Counted from the stretch's first letter, positions 6,846 through 14,817 are shown. The stretch is 16,172 nucleotides of DNA from an uncultured Hyphomicrobiales bacterium (GCA_943914405.1 CALUBX010000080.1:1-16172); one strand, 5' to 3'. Program-made: numbers and translations. Notes: generated by a model not told the origin, from the sequence alone.

Positions 6846-8405
6846 TCAGCGTTTCAGCGTCGTTTTTTCGGTGATCGGCGGAGCGAGATTAAGCGAGCCC
6901 TTCAATTCATAGCCGTAATCGAGCGCCTTGCTGTGTACCCAGACCTGCATGAGGCTGAAAAGCGGGACCCCGCATACCTGTTCGAAGATCTTCTTCTGAG
7001 CCGCCGACCACTGCTTCAGCCGCTCATCATCCGAGGTTGCCCGCCGCGCCGCGGTGATTTCGGCATCAGCCGCATCGCAATGGCCGAAGTTCGTGACGGC
7101 GGTCGGTTTTCCGATCGCAGCATCCGAATGGTAGAACTGACTGAGATAACTATCCGCTACCGGATATCGCGCAGCGCCGTAAAACACGACGTCGCCCAGG
7201 TCCTTGCGGATCTGTTCCTGGTATGTCGGATGATCGACCACCTTCATCTGCAGATCGATGCCCGCCTCGGCCAGTTGGGCCTGGATGACTTCCATGATCG
7301 GCAGCTGGGACGAGTTCGAGGACACTACGGCTGAAAGCTGCACGCCGTTGGGGAACCCGGCCTCCGCAAGCAGCTTCTTCGACGCGGCTGGATCATATTT
7401 ATATGTCCAGGTGCAATCCTCACCCAGATAACCGGACGGAACGACGGAACACCCCTTCGGCCCAACGCCCGCGCCGACAAACTGCACGATCTGGTCGACA
7501 TTGATGGCTTGCGCGACGGCCTGGCGGACCTTCAAATTGTCCAGAGGCGGACGAGACTTGTTGAGGAATACGGTGCGATATTCGCCGGGTGCGAAAATAT
7601 CGACGACCGCGCCATCCCATGCTTTCGCTTGATCGACCCAGCGCTGTTCGCGCTTGCCGTAGATGAGGTCGAGTTCGCCGGAGCGGAACGCCAGCTCGCG
7701 GCTGGAGTCTGTCGGGATGAGGTCGAACCTGATACCGTCTAGTTTCGGCGCGCCCCGGAAATACCCTGGAAAGGCCTTCAGATTGACGGCCTGCTGCGTG
7801 ATCGCGCTCTCGAACATGAAAGGCCCGGTCCCGATCGGCCGGCTCTTGAAGTCCGCGCCGAGCTTTTCAAAGGCTTTTTTGCTGATGATATTGCCGCCAT
7901 GATAATTGGCGATGAGCCCGAGAAAACCTGGTACCGGCTCGCTCAGCGTAATCCTGATCGTCATCGGATCGACAGCCTCGATCGATTTTATGTTGGCGAA
8001 ATCGCTTGAGAACGACGACGTTTTCGGATCCTTGGCGCGCATCAGGGAGAAGACCACATCGTCCGAACTGAGTGTGCCGTAATCGCCATGAAATTTGACA
8101 TTCGGGCGGAGCTTGAAAGTCCATACAAGCCCATCGGCCGAGGTAGTCCAGCTTTCTGCAAGATCGGGTTCAATCTTGGAGGGATCTGCGCTTCCTGGCG
8201 GGAAGCGCACAAGCCCGTTAAACATCCACGAAACGAGCGTCACATCCGCCGTTGCGGTTGCCCGCGTCGGATCGAGAGTTGAAATATCCGGCGCATTAAT
8301 GCCGACCTTGAGCGTCTCCGCAGCCGCAAGCTGAGGTGCGAGCGCAAGAGTTGTCAGTGATATCGTAAATGCAGCTACAAACTTCGTTTTGTTCTTCATC
8401 GTCAT
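6846..8405 (-). CDS. Periplasmic substrate-binding protein of ABC transporter, family 5 (DppA/OppA-like)
   Basis: Protein of 519 aa, typical for SBP family 5. I use the ATG at 8405-8403, preceded by AAAGGGG at 5 nt; the frame opens at a TTG at 8423, but that lies in a hairpin. A signal peptide is clear: MTMKNKTK, a hydrophobic core at residues 9-22, and a likely cut after AAA at 27-29 before ETLKVG. The mature protein opens with the family pattern around LDPTRATATAD and contains GLVRFPPGS, LAESWTTSADGLVWTFKLR, KFHGDYG and RPIGTGPF, all hallmarks of the DppA/OppA fold. It captures the substrate in the periplasm for the permeases encoded at 82-1898. It is unusual in lying outside the permease operon, beyond the regulator gene, with its own copy of the operator. 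Confidence 0.93.
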   Translation of the reverse strand: MTMKNKTKFVAAFTISLTTLALAPQLAAAETLKVGINAPDISTLDPTRATATADVTLVSWMFNGLVRFPPGSADPSKIEPDLAESWTTSADGLVWTFKLRPNVKFHGDYGTLSSDDVVFSLMRAKDPKTSSFSSDFANIKSIEAVDPMTIRITLSEPVPGFLGLIANYHGGNIISKKAFEKLGADFKSRPIGTGPFMFESAITQQAVNLKAFPGYFRGAPKLDGIRFDLIPTDSSRELAFRSGELDLIYGKREQRWVDQAKAWDGAVVDIFAPGEYRTVFLNKSRPPLDNLKVRQAVAQAINVDQIVQFVGAGVGPKGCSVVPSGYLGEDCTWTYKYDPAASKKLLAEAGFPNGVQLSAVVSSNSSQLPIMEVIQAQLAEAGIDLQMKVVDHPTYQEQIRKDLGDVVFYGAARYPVADSYLSQFYHSDAAIGKPTAVTNFGHCDAADAEITAARRATSDDERLKQWSAAQKKIFEQVCGVPLFSLMQVWVHSKALDYGYELKGSLNLAPPITEKTTLKR

Positions 8406-8410
8406 GTCCA

Positions 8411-8427
8411 CCCCTTTTTGCAAGGGG
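8411..8427 (-). promoter_or_regulatory. Leader hairpin covering the ribosome-binding site of the binding-protein gene
   Basis: In the minus-strand transcript CCCCTT (from 8427-8422), a 5-nt loop, then AAGGGG (8416-8411) form a perfect 6-bp stem. The downstream arm is the Shine-Dalgarno sequence for the ATG at 8405. Pairing would hide the ribosome-binding site, so it could tune translation. It may also be a chance feature of a short leader. Confidence 0.35.
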
Positions 8428-8456
8428 ATACAGCCATGTTTCTATATAAGTGTCAA
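8427..8456 (-). promoter_or_regulatory. Candidate activator-dependent promoter of the binding-protein gene
   Basis: TTGACA (8456-8451) is a perfect -35. The best -10 candidates 17-18 nt away are poor: CTGTAT (8433-8428) or TGTATC (8432-8427). A good -35 with a weak -10, directly beside a LysR box centred about 64 nt before the inferred start, fits an activated promoter. The exact -10 is uncertain. Confidence 0.42.
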
Positions 8457-8495
8457 AGTCGATAAATTTGCAGGCGTATTCGCACAGGTTATACC
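8452..8495. promoter_or_regulatory. LysR-type operator, copy B, upstream of the binding-protein gene
   Basis: Second copy of the 44-bp element at 5825-5868, aligned without gaps with 34 identical positions. GTAT (8476-8479) and ATAC (8491-8494) are separated by exactly 11 nt, as in copy A, and the distance from the GTCAA edge to GTAT is 24 nt in both. The right half is also a small palindrome, CAGGT-TAT-ACCTG (8485-8497). The location is equivalent in both copies relative to the inferred promoters. Confidence 0.72.
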
Positions 8496-8499
8496 TGCG

Positions 8500-9079
8500 C
8501 TAAGAACGATGCTACGGGTTCGGTAGCTGGTGAGCTTTGCATTGCGAAAGCGCCTTTTGCAAAGTGATAAAGTGATGCTGAAAAGGCCAAGCAGAAAGCT
8601 GCAGGCTCTTGAAAGGACTCGAACCGTCGACCCATCGAACGAAGAGGTAACTTCTGCGACCGGCGCTTGAATCATTGTGTCACAGAGAGCGCTTGCGCAA
8701 AGGAGACATGCTGGTCCCGCAATCATGTCGAACTCTTGGACACCTATACGACTGGTATGTCCTCGGCGGCATCCGTTCATTGTGTGCAGGTGAAGGCCCG
8801 GTTGAGCGATGGCAGTCGGTCGGAAGTTCGGAAAGATATTGCGGACCATCTTTCGGACGACACTCGTCATGTTGCCAGCCCCGACTCAGAGGTTCGTCCT
8901 CCGCGTCGCGCTGCAGCAGCGCGAGGCTATCATCGTTTGTCCATGGATCAGCTCAAGGATCTCGCTTCACGGGGTTTCGTTGCGCATATTCGTGTCTTCG
9001 GAAGAACATCGTCTCCCTTCAGTGGACCCACAGCCCTGCAAGGTTCAGGGGCGAATAGGCTGTCCTTATGCGATCACAC
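8500..9079. other. About 580 bp with no supportable gene
   Basis: Several open frames of 95-142 codons exist on both strands (for example 8667-9089 plus and 8442-8870 minus), but their products look like no family I know, are rich in Ser, Arg and Cys, overlap one another, and lack convincing ribosome-binding sites. No tRNA or CRISPR repeat is seen. The stretch separates the catabolic locus from the accessory genes and may be decayed sequence at an island border. Confidence 0.5.
8535..8564. repeat. Short inverted repeat in the non-coding stretch
   Basis: CTTTGCA (8535-8541) and TGCAAAG (8558-8564) are perfect 7-bp arms around a 16-nt loop that itself can form GC-GAAA-GC. There is no T-run, and no gene ends close by. 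It could be a protein-binding site or a chance structure; the role is unknown. Confidence 0.3.
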
Positions 9080-10066
9080 CTACGGGTGACGCTTAAGCCA
9101 ATCCTCTGCGATATTGAGGCGGTTGGCATGTTGTTCCGCCAACATCTGATAGAATGCCATGAGCATCACGATGGTCTTTCTCGGTCTAATAGACTGATAA
9201 TATTGGTAGACCCTTGCATTCGTCACGTATCGATTGTCTGTACGAGACCCCTCGGATAGCGTGCTCTCGCAATACCATCGGACACCTCTAGGATGCAGTA
9301 TACCGACGTCCTCCATGAGCTTCCCATCGTAGTGCCACGGGTTGATCTCGTGGTCGGTCTTCCAGACGTGAAGAAACCCGGACTCGACATAAAGCTGCAT
9401 AATCGTCTCATCGTGCTCGGAATGTTCCAGCACAAGTTTGTCGACGTCGCTAAGATGCTGGATAGATTTGTCAATCTTCCGAGCGCCGTTCAGGATGTAA
9501 TTCGTAGACTGCCGCATCAGGTCTAGGCCGCTGGGATGCGTCTGCCAGGCCTGATATTCGTCGTCGGTGACATTCACGGTGGCATCTGCGACTTCGACAA
9601 GCTTCGCGCTCTTCAAGAGCTTTTTTGGGGTACAGAAATCAGTGTTTTTGACGAGATCGAAGCCATTGGCGGCGTAAGCCTGCGCAACAAGGCGGCTGCA
9701 GAACTGTTTGGGCGTGCCTTTCTTGCCGAGCCCCTGCCACGCCCTGCCAGCTTCCCAAGTCGCGTATTCGCTCCCAACGCGTTCTCGGACAAAGTTGCAG
9801 ATTTTGATTGCTGTGGCGGAGTCCAGTCCGCCCTCGAGACGTAGGGCAAATACGGCGTTGTGTTGCTCGAAGAACAGTCGTTGTGTGTTCGCCGAATGCA
9901 CCCCATCTCCCGTCGCGTCTATGACCGAGCAGTGATCGACATAAAGCATGGCGTGTGAAATCGGGCTGATGGTGGTGGCGCGGATGAGTTTGCTGATCCC
10001 GGCATCACTGGTTGTTAGGATCACATCCCCGCGTTTCAGTACTTTTTCGTTCAGTCGCTTTTTCAT
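9080..10066 (-). CDS. YiiX/YebB-like permuted papain-fold (NlpC/P60 superfamily) protein with extra C-terminal region
   Basis: Protein of 328 aa; the ATG at 10066-10064 is preceded by AGGGG at 6 nt. The N-terminal half (about residues 10-150) has the permuted NlpC/P60 pattern: KRGDVILTT at 11-19, a catalytic-type His in SPISHAMLYVD (H38), and the nucleophile-type Cys in QFCSRLVAQAY (C123). It is therefore probably a cysteine hydrolase or amidase/acyltransferase acting on peptidoglycan, peptides or lipids. Residues from about 165 to 328, including HEINPWHYDGK and ending in a Lys/Arg-rich tail, match nothing I know. No signal peptide or membrane span is seen, which points to a cytoplasmic role. 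It lies alone, facing away from the HTH-helicase genes. It could be an effector, toxin or housekeeping hydrolase. Confidence 0.72.
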   Translation of the reverse strand: MKKRLNEKVLKRGDVILTTSDAGISKLIRATTISPISHAMLYVDHCSVIDATGDGVHSANTQRLFFEQHNAVFALRLEGGLDSATAIKICNFVRERVGSEYATWEAGRAWQGLGKKGTPKQFCSRLVAQAYAANGFDLVKNTDFCTPKKLLKSAKLVEVADATVNVTDDEYQAWQTHPSGLDLMRQSTNYILNGARKIDKSIQHLSDVDKLVLEHSEHDETIMQLYVESGFLHVWKTDHEINPWHYDGKLMEDVGILHPRGVRWYCESTLSEGSRTDNRYVTNARVYQYYQSIRPRKTIVMLMAFYQMLAEQHANRLNIAEDWLKRHP

Positions 10067-10111
10067 GATGTCCCCTGGTGCGGGAAACCTTTATCAACTT
10101 CGCGGTGTAAA

Positions 10112-10436
10112 TTACCGGCCTGACACGCCAGCGTCATCGAAGGTGAAGGCTAGGTCGCGGATTTCGATGATATGGTCGAGCGGTAGTTGAGCCGGTGGTT
10201 TTGGAGTCGAGGATCACGTCCTCCCGTGGAAATTCGTGCCGAGCAAGCTCGAAGACTGATCGGAGCGAGAGCTTTCGCAGGATGCGATAGTTGCCGGTCG
10301 CTTCCAGATGGCAGGGCATGGCCTCGTCATCAGAACCGAAGCCGCCCTGCACCCTTCGAGCAACAGCCTGCGGCTTGCCCACCGTCGTGGTAGCCGGCAA
10401 AACAGGAGCTGCAAAGATGTCGAGCTGCGAGGTCAT
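10112..10436 (-). pseudogene. Relic of a DnaQ-like 3'-5' exonuclease (DNA polymerase III epsilon-type), frameshifted and truncated
   Basis: From the ATG at 10436 (MTSQLDIFAAP) the frame reads through ATGNYRILRKL to ILDSKTTG, recognisable as the Exo I region of a DnaQ-like protein, where ILDxETTG is expected. The essential Glu is Lys here. Just after that the frame goes wrong and stops at 10134. A frame displaced by one base continues the family pattern, DHIIEIRDLAFTFDD, until a TAA at 10114-10112. The remainder of the protein (Exo II and III motifs) is absent, and within 46 nt the YiiX-like gene begins. Three lesions (active-site change, frameshift, missing C-terminal part) indicate a dead gene cut by a rearrangement. 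The family assignment is from remembered motifs. Confidence 0.68.
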
Positions 10437-10606
10437 TGTATTCCGCTCCGATTGCGGCATGGCCGCACACACAATATACGTATCGGCCAAAGAGCAAGCA
10501 ACGACGCCCCCGATCGGGTGCACATCGCACGGATGCGGTGGAGTAATTGCGGATAAGCACCATTCAAAGCAAAGAACTATTTTGGCGCTGACGTCGAAAT
10601 CGTAGG

Positions 10607-12028
10607 ATGCCGAACAACGATTTGACGATTTTGAGAACAGCCATGAACCATCAGACGCAACAGCCGACCCGAGAACATCATTTTTATGTCTCAACGGCGA
10701 AATTCTTGTTCCACCACCCTCAACATGGCATTGTTGCTGTCCGCGATCCAATACGGCTGACGGACGCCAAATGGCATGGGCTAGGCCCCATCGTACTTTA
10801 CGGGCTTACCGTTGCCGGGCTGCCAATCCGCTGGTTGACATTCTCCACGATGGAGCAGCGAAAATCATTGCGCGAAGTGCTGCTGACGGCATGGCGAAGC
10901 GCCGAAGGTTTGCGCGGCATGCCAGATGTTTTGCGTGTGAACCGCTACGTGGATCAGGCCGATCCATCATTGGGGGCACATATTGCCAAGATCGGCATCC
11001 GCCTTGAGGTTGCCGACCCCAAGGACAAAGCGGCTCCGGCGTCCTTACGCTCGGCTCACGATGCCTCCCTGTGGTTATCGAAAAGGCATAATCCGGTCGA
11101 TCTGTCAGTTGCGATGTCCGTCGAAGCCCTTTGTCGTGATGCACATGACGATCACGATTGGCGAGCAGGGAATGGACCTCGGTGGCTCAGCAATCGAAAA
11201 CTCGAGGACGACTTCGAGCGCTGGCTGGAACTGCCGATGCGCCCCCCGGCAGACATTCTCCCCGATAAGGTAGAGTGGGAAACCGGTCGATGGCTGTCGT
11301 CCTGGGAAACCTCCCTCCCACCCGATCGGCCGCGCTATTTCAAACACGACGGAGTTACCGGAAGGATTTGGCTGCTTTCGGGAGAGGACCCCTCGGAGGA
11401 CGTTGATCACGACGACGAGATCACGGCCTACGAGGAGTATGACAACGTCCCCGAAACCGCCAAGAATTTGATCGCCTGCTGGCCCAATCCGCCGAAGGAG
11501 ATCGCTGTGGCCGCGGGAATCACCCTGCGCCAGCTCCAGTGGTTCATCTCGGAGCGTTCCACGCTCGACCGGTCGGCGCGCTTCGACCTAGAACGCCTGT
11601 TGGGCATCGAATATGACGAACGGATGGGCGGCTACACGCCTGCGGGTCCCTACGTCCTGATCGCCAGAAAGGCTCAGGCGATCGAAGCAGTCTATCAGGA
11701 GATTTCCGGCGGCGGTGATGCTTGCCCCTGCGAACTCGTTCCCGCCCAAGGCCAGGCTGACCCGAGCTGGAGATACTTCTTGATTAATGCGCACAGCATG
11801 CCACCGACCCTTGTTATGGCGCCGCGTGGAGAGGCAATCAATGAACGCCTCCCCGAAGTGCTCATCAACTACGAGGGCATCCGGCCGGTCTCCCCAGCGT
11901 TTTACAGGGATGTCGTCTCAACCTGCGCCCGCGCTTGCCTGACACCCGAGGCCAATGCGCGGGAGATGCGGAATTTTGCGAAGCGCTACGAACAGGAGTG
12001 GGGCGATTGCGCATGGCTGCCGGGCTGA
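10607..12028 (+). CDS. Unrecognised protein with central helix-turn-helix-like segment, paired with helicase
   Basis: Protein of 473 aa from the ATG at 10607. A second ATG at 10643 (MNHQTQQP) is equally possible because neither has a strong ribosome-binding site. I do not recognise the family. The N-terminal 180 residues look like an alpha/beta domain (EHHFYVST, HGIVAVRDP, GPIVLYGL). A strongly acidic linker follows around 258-280 (GEDPSEDVDHDDE). At about 296-334 there is an XRE-like helix-turn-helix pattern (EIAVAAGITLRQLQWFISER followed by ARFDLERLLGIE). The C-terminal 130 residues include CPCEL at 373-377 and PSWRYFLIN. No signal peptide or membrane span is seen. It ends 25 nt before the helicase start on the same strand, so the two are probably co-transcribed and may work together as a DNA-recognition partner plus motor. 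Confidence 0.8.
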   Translation: MPNNDLTILRTAMNHQTQQPTREHHFYVSTAKFLFHHPQHGIVAVRDPIRLTDAKWHGLGPIVLYGLTVAGLPIRWLTFSTMEQRKSLREVLLTAWRSAEGLRGMPDVLRVNRYVDQADPSLGAHIAKIGIRLEVADPKDKAAPASLRSAHDASLWLSKRHNPVDLSVAMSVEALCRDAHDDHDWRAGNGPRWLSNRKLEDDFERWLELPMRPPADILPDKVEWETGRWLSSWETSLPPDRPRYFKHDGVTGRIWLLSGEDPSEDVDHDDEITAYEEYDNVPETAKNLIACWPNPPKEIAVAAGITLRQLQWFISERSTLDRSARFDLERLLGIEYDERMGGYTPAGPYVLIARKAQAIEAVYQEISGGGDACPCELVPAQGQADPSWRYFLINAHSMPPTLVMAPRGEAINERLPEVLINYEGIRPVSPAFYRDVVSTCARACLTPEANAREMRNFAKRYEQEWGDCAWLPG

Positions 12029-12053
12029 ATTTGCTGGTAGTGCGTGAGCCCTG

Positions 12054-14798
12054 ATGTCTGATCGAGTTCGAACATACCGGCCTGGATTTTTTGCACGGTT
12101 CCTTCCTCAAGGAAAATGGAAGATTACGCTGGCCGCGTCCTCACCCGCATCCATACGTCTTGAAGTCGGCAACGCTGTTAAACTTCCCTGTCTGGATATC
12201 GTCGCCATTTCCGTCAGCAAGGCATTGCTGTGGCACACCGTCGAAGTCCGGTCGCGCGATCGGATCGATAACCTGTCCTGCCTTGGAGAAGAAGCAGCCA
12301 CACGGTTGGCGGCCGATCTTTACAGCTTCATCAACAACCACCTCTTCGCGTTGATCGGCGCAGACATCAGTCGATTGAGCGAGGTGGATCAAAAACTGCG
12401 GGCGATCACTGAGGCTAACCAACAATATCTGGCCCAAGCCGACCTCGGCCGGGTCATTGCGGGCGCAACCGGTGACGCCGCAGCAGCGCTCTCGCATCCT
12501 CTGTTCGATCGGGAACTGATTCCGACCGCCCTGAAAGCAGCACTCCCCGCGTCGCTCTCCTTCATCACCGATCCGGATGTGCGTCACAAATACAATGATG
12601 CGTTCGTTTCGGCAGAACTGCCCAGATACCAATCGTTCTTCGACAATCTGGATGGCCGATCTCTGTCCGACCAACAGCGTGAGGCATGTATTCGCCTGGA
12701 GGACAACAATCTCTTGGTCGCCTCAGCCGGATCGGGAAAATCTGCCACGATGGTCGGCAAGGTCGCCTATGTCCTCGACAAGCAGCTCTATCGGCCGGAA
12801 GAGATTCTCGTCCTCGCCTTCAATAAGAGCGCCGCCGACGAGCTGAAAGAACGGATATGCGGGCAGCTCGCGATCGATACGGGAAATCCGGAATGCAAAG
12901 TGACGACGTTTCACGCGCTCGGTCTCAGTATCATTCGGGAGATCGAAGGGCGGCCGCCACAGCTTGTCGACTGGGTTGAACACCCCGCTGGCGAAGCGAA
13001 AGTCATCGAGCAGATCATTGAGGAACTCCTACGCTCGGACCCGGAATTCGCAGAACTCTGGGTCAACCTCCTCGTCCTTCATCCCAAGGCGGATATCCCG
13101 GCCCAGGTATTCGGTTCCAGGGAAGACTACGAGCGCTACCTGTCGGTGCGCCGTCGGAGCAGCAATGCGACCATTGGCACGATGGCCGGCATCTATGTGA
13201 AGTCGCTCCAAGAGCAGACAATCACGAACTGGCTGTGGCTTCATTCCGTCGAATTCGACTACGAACGCCAGATTCCGATCGAAGAGAAAAACGGTCACAT
13301 CCGGTACGTTCATCCAGACTTCTATTATCCCGCCAGCAAGACGATCCACGAGCACCTGGCTATCAATTCCGATGGCTCGTCACCCTTCACAGACTATGTC
13401 ACCCATGCCGAAAACAAGCTGGCCGGCTACCGCAACGCCGGGATGGACCTGTTCCAGACGACGTCGGCGCAGGCGAGCAATGGATCGCTGATTGCAGAAC
13501 TCGAGGCCGAGCTTCGGAAGCGGAACATTTCGCTCGAACGAAAAAGCTACACCGCAATCGTCAAAGCGCTCGAACCCGTTGTCATTAAGCACTATCACAA
13601 GCTGATGGCCGTATGCATCAAACACATCCGCGCCAGCCATCTCACTCTGGACATGCTGCTGGAGCGCGCCAAATTGCTCCACGACCGGACGCGCGCCAAA
13701 GAATTTGCACAGGTCGTCTGGAAAATCACCGAGACCTATTCCCGGAAACTCGCAGAAGCCGGGCGCATCGACTTCGACTCGATGATCGCCAATGCCACGC
13801 AGTTCGTGGAGACCGGGCAGTATCAGAGCCCCTACTCCCTGATCCTAGTCGACGAGTTCCAGGACATTTCCGAGCCGCGAGCCAAGCTGATCAAGGCGCT
13901 GAAGTACCAGAAGCCCTTCACCAAGCTATTTGCCGTCGGGGACGACTGGCAGTCGATCTATCGCTTCGCCGGATCGGACATTACGATCTTCACGCAGTTC
14001 GATGCGAATTTCGGGGCGAGCTGGCAAGGCCGTCTGGAGCAGACCTATCGCTGCAACCAGCTGATCGCCGAGACCGCCGCCAGCTTCGTGCAGCGCAATG
14101 CCGCCCAACTGAAAAAATCGGTGCGCTCAACACGGCCGGCAATTGCGCGATCGATCCGGGTCCTGCCCATAGACGGTGAGGGAGGCAGGCCGGATTTTGG
14201 CAAGGCATGCCTCCAATTGCTGGACCGCCTCGACAACTTCCTCGGTGGGATTGCGGGGCAATGGCGGAGCGACGGGCGGGAAAAGCTCAAGGTGATGGTA
14301 CTATGGCGCTATAACCAGCTTGATCCGTTCAGGGGATCCCTGCCAAAATTTGAGCATATAGAAGTTTCGGGACTGTCCTTCCATCGCGCCAAGGGGCTTG
14401 AGGCCGACTACACGATCCTGCTCGATGTCAGCGAAGGCGACTACGGGGTTCCGAGTAGGATCGAGGACGACGAACTGCTCAATCTGGTGATGCCACAGCC
14501 GGAGATTTTTGAGTATGCCGAGGAGCGTCGCCTCTTCTACGTCGCGTTGACCCGCGCAAGCCGTGGCGTGTTCCTGCTCACGAACAGCCGTGACCCATCC
14601 AGATATATCCGCGAGCTCTCGGAAATCGCCGGAGAAAATCTGCGGTTCGAAACGATGGATGGTGATCCCCTTAATCAATGCCCGAAGTGCCGCATAGGTC
14701 AACTGGCCGAAAGAAAGGGCCGTAACAACACCCGTTTTTTCGGGTGCAATCAGTATCCAGCTTGTGATTACAATGAGCCGTGCGGCCGACCAACCTGA
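12054..14798 (+). CDS. HelD-like UvrD/Rep superfamily 1 helicase with PD-(D/E)XK-like insertion and C-terminal zinc ribbon
   Basis: Protein of 914 aa, longer than E. coli helicase IV (HelD), which it resembles in its N-terminal domain and motif wording. Motifs in order: Q motif around Q207, Walker A AGSGKS (225-230), LAFNKSAADELKERI (motif Ia region), DEFQD (600-604), VGDDWQSIYRFAGS (628-641), QTYRCNQL (663-670), SFHRAKGLEADYTILLD (775-791) and RRLFYVALTRAS (825-836). Residues about 390-475 form an insertion reading FDYERQIPIE, HPDFYYP (D422), IHEHLAI (E433) and ENKLAGY (K455), the look of a PD-(D/E)XK nuclease fold. The tail has a topoisomerase-type zinc ribbon: CPKC (876-879), C898 and C904. 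All helicase residues look intact. Likely an ATP-driven DNA translocase, perhaps a helicase-nuclease; a defence role is inferred from the neighbours. Confidence 0.92.
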   Translation: MSDRVRTYRPGFFARFLPQGKWKITLAASSPASIRLEVGNAVKLPCLDIVAISVSKALLWHTVEVRSRDRIDNLSCLGEEAATRLAADLYSFINNHLFALIGADISRLSEVDQKLRAITEANQQYLAQADLGRVIAGATGDAAAALSHPLFDRELIPTALKAALPASLSFITDPDVRHKYNDAFVSAELPRYQSFFDNLDGRSLSDQQREACIRLEDNNLLVASAGSGKSATMVGKVAYVLDKQLYRPEEILVLAFNKSAADELKERICGQLAIDTGNPECKVTTFHALGLSIIREIEGRPPQLVDWVEHPAGEAKVIEQIIEELLRSDPEFAELWVNLLVLHPKADIPAQVFGSREDYERYLSVRRRSSNATIGTMAGIYVKSLQEQTITNWLWLHSVEFDYERQIPIEEKNGHIRYVHPDFYYPASKTIHEHLAINSDGSSPFTDYVTHAENKLAGYRNAGMDLFQTTSAQASNGSLIAELEAELRKRNISLERKSYTAIVKALEPVVIKHYHKLMAVCIKHIRASHLTLDMLLERAKLLHDRTRAKEFAQVVWKITETYSRKLAEAGRIDFDSMIANATQFVETGQYQSPYSLILVDEFQDISEPRAKLIKALKYQKPFTKLFAVGDDWQSIYRFAGSDITIFTQFDANFGASWQGRLEQTYRCNQLIAETAASFVQRNAAQLKKSVRSTRPAIARSIRVLPIDGEGGRPDFGKACLQLLDRLDNFLGGIAGQWRSDGREKLKVMVLWRYNQLDPFRGSLPKFEHIEVSGLSFHRAKGLEADYTILLDVSEGDYGVPSRIEDDELLNLVMPQPEIFEYAEERRLFYVALTRASRGVFLLTNSRDPSRYIRELSEIAGENLRFETMDGDPLNQCPKCRIGQLAERKGRNNTRFFGCNQYPACDYNEPCGRPT

Positions 14799-14803
14799 AA
14801 ATG

Positions 14804-14817
14804 AACGCGTGTGCGTT
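14804..14817 (+). terminator. Weak hairpin after the helicase stop
   Basis: AACGC (14804-14808), GTGT loop, GCGTT (14813-14817), then TCGTTTC. It starts 6 nt after the helicase TGA. The stem is short and the T-stretch interrupted, so termination here is possible but not convincing. If it works, the SIR2 gene would need its own promoter in the following 210 nt. Confidence 0.25.

Noticed and set aside
8611..8640. GGACTCGAACCGTCGACCC, reminiscent of a reverse-strand tRNA T-arm
   Set aside because: The T-stem fails to pair beyond two base pairs, and no matching acceptor, D-arm or anticodon arm is found around it.
8442..8870. Minus-strand frame of 142 codons upstream of the binding-protein gene
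   Set aside because: It would run through the operator and the promoter -35. The composition is unlike the neighbouring genes and the product is unrecognised.
8667..9089. Overlapping plus-strand frames of 95-140 codons in the non-coding stretch
   Set aside because: Three frames compete over the same bases, with no family resemblance and no good ribosome-binding site. They cannot be distinguished from chance frames.
10134..10751. Minus-strand 205-codon frame as one intact gene
   Set aside because: Its upstream part is antisense to the start of the HTH-protein gene. Only the segment from the ATG at 10436 resembles a known family, and that is a decayed exonuclease.
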